Below the pieces are notes generated by a model. The model was given only the letters and a program-made list of their open reading frames with translations, searched no databases and was not told the origin of the DNA. The position numbers and the translations under genes are program-made. Positions 38,242 through 49,300 of a stretch of 64,000 bases of DNA are shown here, piece by piece; position 1 is the first letter of the stretch; each line of letters begins with the position of its first letter. The DNA is from Panonychus citri (lineage: Eukaryota > Arthropoda > Arachnida > Trombidiformes > Tetranychidae): contig NW_026515506.1 in assembly GCF_014898815.1 (NCBI RefSeq), forward strand, positions 310,001 through 374,000, written 5' to 3'.

Positions 38242-39751
38242 TTAATAGGGAGCGAATTTTCGATCAGCTTTGGTCTCAATACCGGGTGTAGTTGTCATCC
38301 CTTGAGTTCCAGCTTTTAATTTCATAGGTTTCATACGAGATGTTTGACTTGAGAAGTTGTTGAGGTCATAAAGGTTTGCAGCATTTGGGGTAACAGCCAA
38401 AGCCAGTGGAGACGGTCCCACCAGTTGCGTTAGGGGATATGCCATTGGATTGGTGGTGAGGGTTGAAGCTGCGGTTGATTGTGGGTTCATCGTAGGATTA
38501 GAGGATGGATCTAGGGTCAGGTTTTGATGCAGTTCCATGCTGTTGTTGAAAAACAGTTGACAGAATGGTGGGAACATATTGGAAAAGAGATTTTGATTTA
38601 CGGAGAATGTATTTTGATTTAATAAATTGATTTGAGGTTTTGATACCAGGATCGAGAAAAGGAAAGGGATCAGAGTGAGTGTATGAAAAGAGAGAAAGAG
38701 AAAGAAAGAAGAGAGAGAGACAGATAGACAGATAGAGATAAAGGAGAGAAAAGACCTACTCGACCGAGTAAATCGATCGGGTTGATCAGTTAACTCACCT
38801 GGAATTAATGAGGTATTGGGCCAAATTGATTGATTCAGGTGTACCGGTTATGCTAACAGTTCTTTCTTTGGAACCTTCTTCTGTATTAGATATTTTAATT
38901 GAAGCTCCGGAAAGCTGTCTAATCTCATTGATTTTCGCCCCTCCTTTACCAATTATACAGCCAATTAGATGATTTGGTATCGCCATTTCGGTGGTTGCAG
39001 TTACAGGTCGAATTGAACTTGTTGCGGTTAGAGTAGCGAGCGCTTGTGGATTCACAGCACCGACATTATGACCTGATATAAGTGGATGCTGTTGAAGTGC
39101 ATCATGTTGTAATTCAGTCAGATCTGGATGAGGCATTGTGTATTGACCTTGTAGAGTGTATGCTTGACCACCAGCAAAGAAAAGCTGTGCCATGGCTGGT
39201 TTAGGTCGATAAGGTATTGTTGCACCTTTAGCCGGTGATTCCATCAAAACACAGCAAATTTGATAGATACATTTGGTTATTGAGTCAGAACTTCCAGAGA
39301 TGGTAACTGTCCTCTCTGTTGAATTGGGTAACATTTCACTAGCTACTTGAATACTAGCTCCAGTTATTTCTCTGATCTCTTTTATCTTTGAACCTCCTTT
39401 ACCAATTAAAGATCCACATTGACAGGCTGGAACTATTAAACGAAGGGTAACAGAATTTGTTCCACTTTGACCATCTTTCCAGGGTTCATGCATCTCTTCA
39501 AATTTTCTACCAATCAAAGAGAAAGCCTTTAGGATGCTCTCAGTAGATCCGGTTACAGTTACAATTCTTTCTGGACAGGAACCATCTGATATGTTGATTT
39601 TGGCACCACTTTCCTCACGAAATTTTTTTATATTATCACCTTTTTTACCAATTATACTGCCAACTTCCTTACCTTGCATTATTAAACGTATGGTAAGGGT
39701 TACAGAGGGGCCATCGAGTGGTTTATTTGGATCAACAACTGTAGTTGCCAT
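38242..39751 (-). CDS. PCBP-like: poly(C)-binding protein, three KH domains, copy B
   Basis: Two coding exons, 39751-38799 and 38539-38242, same phase-2 junction as copy A; 416 aa. KH1 is identical in protein to copy A except for a Leu/Met change after it; KH2 (SLIGKGGSKIKEIREITGAS) and KH3 (NHLIGCIIGKGGAKINEIRQ) carry several replacements and many silent changes; the linker between KH2 and KH3 is shorter and most diverged (loss of an Ala/Thr-rich stretch). All GxxG loops are intact, so both copies should bind RNA. The last exon is again almost identical to copy A apart from an insert (MNPQST). Start chosen at MATTVVDPNK as in copy A. Both copies are on the minus strand about 15 kb apart. Confidence 0.93.
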
Positions 39752-40419
39752 TTTAATAACTTCTATGTCCGTGTAGGTAAATGTGAAAAAAAATAATCGA
39801 TAACTAAAGAAGGGGAAAGGAAAAGAATGATAGAGAGATATAGAGATAGAAAGCAAAATAAAAACATAATTTAGTAAAAGAGAAAGCAATTGGATAAAGG
39901 TAGAGTAAAAATCTTACTTAATAAATTAAATTTGTTTAGTCCAAAAATTCACGGGTCCTTTTAGGATAATAGACTTATTTGTTTTCTTTTAGCTTCTTTT
40001 GTAATGTTCACAATAAATTAATTTGAAGGTAATTTAACTAATGATATCACTCTTAAAGCTTTGTGTTTCTCAATAAATGGAAAACGGAAAACAAGAAGTA
40101 TTTTTTTTTAAATACTCCGATCTGGAAGGACAAAGTGTTGCTGTCCAATAATGAGAGTATATTTCCAAGAATGAGTGAACACTTTGTTAACAATATGAGC
40201 TTTAAAGCGGGTACAGGTATACTGTTGGTACGAATTTCATAGAGATCATTCAGAGTATATATTCCAGAATACTTGGTGGAGATAGAAAATAAACAAAAGA
40301 AAGGGAAAAAAAGAAACAATTTAAATAAAATCTTAATTGAAATATATCAGCAACATTAATCTGGTTGTAAAAATATTCAATTCAGCTTCACAGGAGAGGA
40401 TGAAGAGAACGAGCAAGAG

Positions 40420-40457
<38 letters not shown>

Positions 40458-41470
40458 AGTAGGACAGAGAAACAAAAAAAAAGAAAGACAGAGTAAGAGA
40501 ATAAAATGGTTAAAAAGAGAAAAAAGACACAATCATCCAGAGGAAAGAAAAAAAGACAGAGAAAAAGAAAGACAACTAGAGAGGTAAGAAGATTGAGTAA
40601 ACCAGCAGATCAAAAAAATAGACATTCAATTGAAAAGAATAGAGAATGGAAATTATATTTACATATTTATCTCTCTGGATAATCTCATTGATCACTAATA
40701 AACTCCAAAGAAAAATTAGATGTGGACAGTGTAGACTAATCGAGAGATAGAGACAATATAATTAATCAAGGTGGATCAATTAAAAGGTAATAAAGACAAA
40801 GAGAGAAGAATAGAAAGAAAGAAGAGAGAGAGAAAGAAGAAGTTATAACAGATTTTGCTCTGGGAATAACAAAATGGGTAAAGAGAAAAGAGAGAAAAGA
40901 GAGAGAAGAGAAAGAGAAGAGAAAGAGATGGAAAAATACAAACAAAAGATATAGAGAATGAGATGAGATGAGTAACATGAAGTAGAAAGAATAATAGAAA
41001 AGCAATGAAAGTTAATGTTTTACCTGCCGGTTACCTGTTAACCTGAAGATGATGGTAAAGATTAAATTGTCGGTGTTGCGATGGATTAAGCAGAAAACCG
41101 AAATTCATTAAAAAAACACCAGAGAAACAAAAAGGATATAAAGGTTGAGAAGGATAAGGATGATGGGGATGAGGATGAGGAGGAGAAGAAGAAGGAAAAG
41201 AAAAGAAATATGATCAAGATGATGATGATTAACGGAATGAAAACAATTGAAGAAAAAAAGAACAATTTGTCTAAACAATCAAAAAGGTGGAATCAGATCC
41301 TTGATTACTGATTGTTAATTAAATTCAGTATTAGAGATGAATTAAATTCAATGAAAAGGACTAGCAAGTGACGTAAATCTTAATCTCTAAGGCGGAGCTT
41401 CAGTTTCTCTTTCATGGCTCCAGGAAAAGAAGAAAAGGCGGAGCTTCACTCGAGCGCCAAATTCAAACTT
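39752..41470 (-). promoter_or_regulatory. 5' leader, introns and promoter of PCBP copy B
   Basis: Near-identical to the copy A leader apart from small indels in GA tracts. TGACGTAA is at 41369-41376 and GGCGGAGCTT occurs twice (41391-41400 and 41437-41446), once more than in copy A. The GTAAGT donor seen in copy A next to the upstream ORF is changed to GATTAAGA here, so the first exon must use another donor, for example GGCAG/GTAAAA near 41022. Confidence 0.45.
41380..41415 (-). CDS. 11-codon upstream ORF in PCBP copy B leader
   Basis: MKEKLKLRLRD with start context GCCATGA. Conserved in length and peptide with the copy A ORF at 26530-26565, while adjacent bases changed. Candidate translational control element. 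Confidence 0.35.
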   Translation of the reverse strand: MKEKLKLRLRD

Positions 41471-42466
41471 GTTTGGAATTTGTTTTAATCGTTAGTCCAA
41501 AGAGCGAGAGAGAGAGAGAGAGAGATATTGATAATCCAACTGTTTATTTCTGTGAAAAGAAGGAACCACAAGTTTGTCCGGAGGTTCGAGCAGTTTCGCT
41601 AGCCTATTTTCCGAACTAGAAGAGCCTCTTGATCCAATTTTCATCGGATTAAAACTCGGATGAACATGAGCCGAGACAATAAATTGATTGTTACTCATGA
41701 GTAGCAAAAAGAAAATGTCACTTTGTAAACAAGAAACAAAAAAAGAAAAATTGATGCAAATAATTAAATTGATTGAAAAAAAAAGAAATCAAAAATCGGT
41801 AAGACTCAAATTCCTGTGAAAAGAAATAATTTTCTGCTAATTAGAAATTCCAACAATTTCATCTCCATGGGAGAAAATTATTATTATGATTACTGAAAGA
41901 TTATCGATTTTTTTGTTTCGAATTGATTAACAATAGATAGTTGATTCCTTATAGAATTAGGAGAAAAAGAAAAAAAAAGAAGACAATATTTAATTACCTC
42001 ATTAATTAAGTTCTTTTTCATAAATATTAAAATCTTCATTGGAAGAGAAACATTTTTTTTTGATTAGTTCATTCACATGTTAATTGTTAAAATGTTGTGA
42101 ATGTGTGTAGATATTACCAATAGAAAAGTGATTTAAATACAATTTGTTAAATTACTCTTTGGTACCTGTTTAACAGATCAGTTATTCACTTTGTTAATTA
42201 ACAGCAATTTATTGCAATATAATATATTTATATCGAAATCTTTTCCAATGTTACCCCCTCGCCGATATGGAAAACGAGAAAAAAACATTCGGTTAAAAAA
42301 CAATTAGTAGCTAAATTATGGATTCCTAAGTAGTCCAAGTTATCGTTTGTTAATTAGTCAATGCCAATATGAAAAAGGGACGAGAAGAAAAATTGATAAT
42401 TTGGTGGTAAATTGGGTTAGATTTATCACCAAATTAAATAACTTTCAGAGAAATTTAGATTTCTGG
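41471..42466. other. gap between PCBP-B promoter and WIP-like gene
   Basis: A (GA)n tract near 41505-41525 and a 71-codon minus frame 41492-41707 with non-repetitive, higher-GC sequence (SENRLAKLLEPPDKLVVPSF). The latter has no recognised homologue and could be a small exon. The remainder is AT-rich. Confidence 0.4.
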
Positions 42467-43546
42467 TCAATATCTTGGATAATTAACACCTAAGGCTTGA
42501 TGTTCAAGCTGAACGTGGATCATTGGTGTTGAATTGTATCGAGTTGAATCGTTGTAATAATTATGATTCACACTGGTGATTGACGTTGATCGAGACGGTA
42601 TCGGTGGAGCTGGACCTCGAGGTTTTCCTGTTTGGGAGAATAAAAGAAAACAAATTAATATTGTTGAATAGAAAACAATTGATGAAATCAATTTGATTGA
42701 TTAGATGATTTCATAACTGTTATGTGACTTACTTTCACTTGGATAATGTTTTCGAGTACTGAGAAAAGGCTCTGGAGCGGGTAAAGTGTGAAGATCTTTG
42801 AAAATGTGTCTAAAACGAGATTCCAAATTGGTTGGTAATGAATTAAATGAACGATTAAATGAATTATTTGAATCGTTTTGATAATTTTTCTTAGGTGGAA
42901 TGGCAGGTTTCTTAAAACTATTTGAAAGAGCTAAGGATGGTGGTGGCGGTGGAATAAATTTTCCAGTGTTGTTGGAAAATCCGGATGGTGGTACTGATGG
43001 TGGTGGTGGTGGTGGAGGTAAAGGTGGACGTATTTTCCTAGGTAAAGTTGAAGCTGGTGGTGGTAACCTAAAAGGAGCGGATGAAATATTGGTGACACTG
43101 TTTCTACCCTGAGAAGTTGATCTTGGTTTGGTTGAAACATTTGAGTGTCCAGTTACAAGTGGAGGGACAGATCTTATTGAATTACTTGAAGGCGGCGGCG
43201 GTGGTGCAGAATGGTGATGATGATGAGGATGTTGTTGTTGTTGTTGTTGTTGTTGTTGATTATGAAGAAAAGATTGAGATGAAGATGGAGGTAAAGGTGG
43301 ACGAATTTTTTTAGATACCGTTGAAGTTGCTGGTGGTAATCTGAAAGGCCCACTAGTTGGAGCACTATTTTTAGCTTGAATTGTTGGTTTACTGGGTCGT
43401 AAGGAAACCGCAGAAATACCTGAGGCTAAAGGTTGAACAGTTTTCCATGAATTTCCACCCAAAGAACCAGGAAGCGGAGGCGGTGGCGGCGGTGGCGGTG
43501 GCGGAGTGGGAATTGATTTCGACGAGCTGCCTGAATTGCGACCCAT
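42467..43546 (-). CDS. WIP/verprolin-like WASP-interacting protein
   Basis: Two exons, 43546-42733 and 42627-42467, phase 1; 324 aa. Mostly proline-rich (polyproline runs near 15-25, 116-121, 180-190) with a poly-Gln/poly-His segment about 97-114, typical profilin- and SH3-binding composition. The diagnostic part is the C-terminal WASP-binding region: LESRFRHIFKDLHTLPAPEP followed by FLSTRKHYPS and, across the intron, RKPRGPAPPIPSRS, which parallels vertebrate WIP (ESRFxFHxxxDLPxPEP, KSYPS, PPLPPIPR). WIP stabilises N-WASP and links it to actin. The usual N-terminal WH2 actin-binding motif (LLSDIxKGxxLKK) is not present in this reading frame; translation starts at MGRNSGSSSK and I see no clear acceptor upstream, so the protein may lack WH2 or have an unseen first exon. 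Confidence 0.8.
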
Positions 43547-44259
43547 TTGTTAATCGTCACCACCAATTAAAGAATTATAAGCCTTTAAAATTTGAGAAGC
43601 ACATTAATTAATAGAGTAAGACAGGTTCTGAATTAGTAACTTGTGACACAATTTACCTTAAACATTTAAACAAAAAGACCAAAATGTAAACAAAAACTAA
43701 AAGAAAAAATAGAAAAGTCAACCAGCGCTACCTGGTGGAATAGAAAAGAAAATTTTAGAAAACAACTGATTGAAATGAAATTGTTTCCATTTAATTGTTA
43801 CTTGTTACGAGAACAATTAACCTTAAACTTTTCGCAAATTATAAATTTCACCTAAATCAATTGAATTTAAGGTTTAAGTTCAACTTTAATTTCCATTTAC
43901 AATTGGAATTAATTAGTTTAAAGGTAAGATTATTTTCACCAAATTAGTTGTTAAAATAGACTTGATGTCCTTAGACTTTTCCTTGAGTTCAATGTTAAAC
44001 TCTGTTTGTTTATATTCAATTCTTGATCATAATTGTTTAATTTACTGATTAATTAGTTGATTCATTAGTGAAATTGGTTACGTAATTACATTTTTCGTTT
44101 ATTTATTTACATTAATTTTCTAGGGTTCAAGGTATTTCCAATATTGATTATGTTTTACTCCAATTTGAATTGATTTTTTCTTCTCTATAAAAATTTCAAT
44201 TTCTAATTTTCGTTTTTTAATTGTTTTCTCTTATTATCAGTTTATTAATCAAAATAATT
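43547..44259. promoter_or_regulatory. divergent intergenic region between WIP-like and metaxin-2 genes
   Basis: 713 bp separating two divergently transcribed starts, so it must hold both promoters. Contains a CTCF-like motif (43725-43738); otherwise AT-rich. Confidence 0.5.
43725..43738 (-). promoter_or_regulatory. CTCF-like motif
   Basis: On the minus strand CCACCAGGTAGCGC matches 13 of 14 positions of CCASYAGRKGGCRS. It lies between divergent genes. Confidence 0.4.
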
Positions 44260-45644
44260 ATGGATCAAAAAGAAGGTAAGTAAAATTTAAAATTCTATTT
44301 TAATTCATAAGTAATTTTGTATTTTCTTTGTTGAATGTTTGTCACAGATTCAGAATTATGGTCACTTGGTGTTACCATGTTTACCCCTGCAGGAGGTAAA
44401 GTATCACTTAAATAACTAATCAAACCTTCAGTTAATTAAACAATCATTTTAATTTTCACAGAACAAATTCTTCTTAATGAAAGAGCTAATTGTATTGCTG
44501 CTGAAATTTTCCTTAAGATGTGTGATATTCATTCAACAACTGAAGAACGAGCCAACACTGAGTATATGTCACCAAATGGTAAATAAGATTAATCTTTTTC
44601 AAACAATTTCCTGATTCTATTTATATATTTACAATTAATTTAATTATTCTCATAATTTAACTGATTCTAGGTGATGTACCTTTCATTAAATGTGGAAATG
44701 AACTTGTTGCTGGAATGGAAAATATCGTTGATTTCTTTAAATCGAAAAATATTTCTCTTTCAAGTCATTTGGATGAACAGAAACAAAGAGATTGTAGAGT
44801 TTATATGAACTATTTCCAATTAGAATTAACTAATTCAGAGGTAATTCTATTCTCCTGTCAAAATTAACCTTTTCTACCAAACAAAATAATATAAATCAAA
44901 TGATTCCTTTTCTCAAATAGTTATATTTTACCTGGTGCCATGACAAAGTGACCCAAGAGGTAAGATATTGAATCGTATGTAATAACAATCAATTTGATTT
45001 CATTTCCAATTGACAAATTTACTAAATTGTTTCTCAATTCTTCTAGTATACTTATCCAAGATGTACCTCTGTTTATTCATGGCCTTTGAATTCAATTCTT
45101 TATATGATGAAAAAAAGGAATATAACTAAAAAATTGAAGCTACAAAAAATCACAGACATTGAGCAGGTAATTTGGATCAATTGAATTAATTAAAAGCGAA
45201 TCTTAAATGATACAATTTATAATTGATTTCTTTTATTCTTGACTTGCAGGCAACTAAATCAGTGGAAAAGGTATTCACAAAATTATCTGAAATTTTAATT
45301 GGTCCATATTTCTTTGGGAATAAGTAAGTGATAGTTAGTTGATTATTATGTAGCTAATTTAATGATTAATGATATTTTGTAATTTGTTGATTTTTAGGCC
45401 AACTGAACTTGATGCTCTCATTTTTGGCCACATCTCTGCGATATTAACAACTGCTCTTCCTGACGATTCGTTGGCAATATTAGTTAGAGAAAATCAACCT
45501 TTAGTTAATTTGTGTAATTTAATTGGTGCAGAATATTTTCCAAGTGAGTTAACAATTTAAACGATACATTTAAATTGAATTTAATCCCTGATTTTTACCT
45601 TTTTTTTCAACTTCTCAGGTATTTTAACAACTGAAGACCAATAA
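44260..45644 (+). CDS. MTX2: metaxin-2, outer mitochondrial membrane import/SAM-associated protein
   Basis: Nine small exons: 44260-44275, 44348-44395, 44462-44578, 44671-44840, 44921-44959, 45047-45166, 45250-45323, 45398-45543, 45619-45644; 251 aa against about 263 in human. All junctions GT/AG and in phase. Metaxin-2 is a GST-fold protein on the cytosolic face of the mitochondrial outer membrane, working with metaxin-1 and the SAM complex in beta-barrel insertion. Recognisable blocks: GEQILLNERANCIAAEIFL, RANTEYMSPNGDVPFIKCGN, LYFTWCHD, YSWPLNSILY, GPYFFGNKPTELDALIFGH and ILTTALPDDSL. The tail is short (ILTTEDQ). The first exon encodes only five residues, and the N-terminus is shorter than in vertebrates. 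Confidence 0.93.
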
Positions 45645-46315
45645 ACATAATCATGTAATTGACCTTTAAGATTTGTGATGATCCAAACTAATCAAACTTG
45701 TAGACAAAAACAATCATCTTTGTTTTACTTTTGCCATAGACAAAAAAAAGCATAAACATTCACAATTCTAATCAAATAAATGTGATCATTATTGTGAAAA
45801 TATCACAACTTCAAGATGTGATTTAATTGTGATCCTTAAATCAAGAATTTGTCTTTCTAGTGATTCCATAGCAAAACCATGAATAATATGAGTTTAGTAT
45901 CGATTTTAATTTCGAGTGTGAATCCAAATCAATTTTCAATTTCTCTTTTTTTTAATATTAATAAAAAATAAATAGATGATTCTTTACAGACTTAGAAAAG
46001 AAAACAATGTTTCACCTCATTAACTTGTCTTTAAATGTTGGAGATTTAAAAGTGTTTTTGATTAGCATTTTTTACACACATTTCGTTTGGTTGAATTTTT
46101 AGAATTGAAAATAGAAAAAAAAATTCAATTTCAATCAGCTGTTTCTCCTTTTGTTATTTGATTTCCATTTCCTTCAGATGATTTGAATCTATTTCATAAC
46201 TTAAGAATCCTCTCTTTCTCTCTTTGTGTTAACTGTGATGATGATTTAATGATGATTGATGGATTGATTGGGAGATGAATTGATGAAATGTGAAATGAAA
46301 ACTTGATAATTAATA
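45645..46315. other. convergent 3' region of metaxin-2 and BTAF1
   Basis: Holds the 3' ends of two convergent genes; AATAAA-like signals occur near 45775 (plus) and 45958-45970. No gene. Confidence 0.5.
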
Positions 46316-49300
46316 TCATGATCTTAGTGATTCAATGAAGTTACTTAAATCATATTCATTTTCGTATTGATTAGTATCCCAAAGTTCAGGTAAATTTTCC
46401 AATACCGATTTAACTCCCGACGTCTTTGAATCACCAGACGAATCCTTATTTTCTGGTCCACTTTTATTATCCAAACAGAAAAGGTCAAGCAACTGGTCAG
46501 TGCCCATTGTTTGAAGTTGAGAATTATCTGAACTAATCACAGTATTAGCAATGGTCATTTTAAATTTCTGTAAACCCATGATTTTCTCCTCTAGTGTTCC
46601 TTTAGTAATTAATCTGTAACAAACAACAAACCATTAGAATTACAATTTAAATACAGAAAAGATGATTTTGGAAGAAATTTTTTACCTGTAAACATTGACA
46701 ACTTTTTTCTGTCCAATTCGATGAGCTCGATCCATGGCTTGAAGGTCTTTCATTGGATTCCAATCATGTTCAACAAAAATCACGGTATCGGCTCCAGTTA
46801 AATTAAGACCAAGACCACCGACCTGAGGGGAGAATTTTAATAATAATAATAATAATAATAATAAGTAAAAGAAATAATGTCGATTGTGTTGATTGCAATT
46901 TACCTGTGTTGTTAAAAGTAGCACATCAATTGATGGATCATTATTAAATTGGAAAACAACTGATTGTCGTGAACCCGGTGGGATACTACCGTCTAAACGT
47001 AAGTAACTAACTGAAGGCATGTTAGTTTTGAGTAAATCATTTTCAACGATATCGAGCATCCCTTTGAGTTGACAGAAAATTAGAGCTCGATGTTGATTAA
47101 CAACGGGTTGAGTTCCTCCCATTAAACTAGATGAACTAGAAGTTGTCCCGATACCACAATCAAGGAGAAGTTGTTTAAGTGCACACAATTTAGCAGCGTG
47201 ATTAACATCATTTAGAGATGAATTTTGCTCTTTTAATCGATAAATTATCGATTCATATTGTGGATGTTGAGGGGTAAGAACAAGTTTCGGATGATTACAA
47301 ACTTTACGAAGATATTGAAGAGCTTGAAAGATGTGAGCTGAAGATCCTTGTGAGTCGGTTGATTTACCGCTTCCTCCGCTGACCACTGGATTAGAACCTT
47401 CAAGTTTGTGAACTGAATTCTCGAGACTTGCACGGGCACGACTTTTGGCAAAATCTTCGTATAACTGTGATTGCAGTGTACTCAATTCGCAGTAATAGTC
47501 TTGCATTATTTTCGGTGGCAAATCTTTGAGTACATCTTCTTTCATACGACGAAGGATAAAAGGTAAAGATTGACGGTGAAGTGATTCCATTGCTAACACA
47601 CCGGATTCTTGTTCTTTTGATGATGATTTAGCATCTCGACTTTGGAGAATTGGTTTTGAGTAACGAATAGCAAATTGTCTTTCGGTACCAAGAAAACCGG
47701 GAATTAGAAAATCAAATAGTGACCATAGTTCGAGAACATTATTCTGTATCGGTGTTCCGGTCAAAATGAGTCTATGGTTGGCATTAAGTGATTTAATGGC
47801 TTTTGATAATTTAGTTTTACCATTCTTAATTATGTGACCTTCATCAAGAATACAATAATTCCAGTAAATAGATGAGAAAAAATCAATATCATTGCGAACG
47901 ATATCATACGAGGCGATAACTAGATTGTAAGGTTTTCTAGTGTTTAAATTTTTCAATCGATTCCGCAATTTGTTTCGTTCAATTGGTGGTCCAGTGTAAT
48001 GTAGAGGATGAAGATACGTTGAGTCGACAAACTTTTCAACCTCATAAACCCAATGACCAGTTAATGTTGGTGGACAAACGACCAGAGAGGGTAAGGGCTT
48101 TGAATCGGGTGCCTTGGTTTGTTTGTATTTCTCTGATCTCATGAAATGATCTGAGGCTAAAATACAAATCGACATAAGTGTTTTACCTAAACCCATCTCA
48201 TCACAAAGTATCCCATGTAATTTATAACGATTAAGGAATGACAACCAGTTGACACCTTCTTGTTGGTATGATCGTAGTTCAGCATTAACGGGAACTGGAA
48301 TTTTGAAATTTTCCATCTTTTTAGGATTCATTAATTGCTCTAGAAAACGTGACTCGTGATTCTTTTTCTCAAGTAATTCCAATTTAATGGGAACTTTGTC
48401 ACTTTTACTATCATCTAAAGGCATCAATTGAACCAATTGGGCGAAACAATGAGTAGAAAGAAGACGAACTTGGTCATTTTGATCACTCATTCGTCCTAAC
48501 ATGGGAATTATGAGGAGAACGATAAATGGAACAATTGAAATACCAAGTTTATCGATAACACAGTAAATGGCTTCAACGGCTCCTTGACGACGAAGCTCAG
48601 AATCACTAGAACCAAGCATATCCAACACTGTACCGAGAACATGATCCATTGTCTCCGAGGTTATAACGGTACTAAAAACACCGATACAACGAGCGGAAAG
48701 GTGACGAACAGCATAGAAATAATTTTCCAAACAAGAGCATAATTTAGGTAAAAGTTGACGTAAATTAGGGTAAAGGTTAACATGTATGTAAGGAGCAACT
48801 ATTTCAAGTACTTGTAAACATTGAATCAATTCCTGAGCCTTGTTAACATCAACCCTTTCATTTGCTTCGGTCACCAAAGTTTGAAGATTGATAATGTAGT
48901 CCCATAATTGTGGTAATCGATCAGGCAGTTGATCACCAAAATGCCGAACTATTTGTGTTAAAGCGAAAGATGCACCTCGTCGGATAAGCTCATTAATCTT
49001 ATCATTATCTTCAAGTGGATTGGCTGGAGTTGCATCATCATCGGTGTTTTCGGTGCTTTTCTTAAATGAATTTGATGAATTTAATCTCTTAAGATTATAT
49101 CTTTCAGCTTGTTTACACATATTACTCAAAGTTAGAATACCATTGGACAGGTCAGGGGTTCCGGGCGTCGATGGAGTTGAAGGTGAACATGAGCCACTGT
49201 TGTTAACGGTGGCACTTGAAAAGGTTGATGATAAATTAGTTAACACTGGATTTGATAGGTTGGGAGTATAATTAAGATCAGAACAGAGAAAGGTAACCAA

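Noticed and set aside
46850..46862. Poly-Leu segment in BTAF1
   Set aside because: It is the translated microsatellite of an 81-bp intron, not protein.
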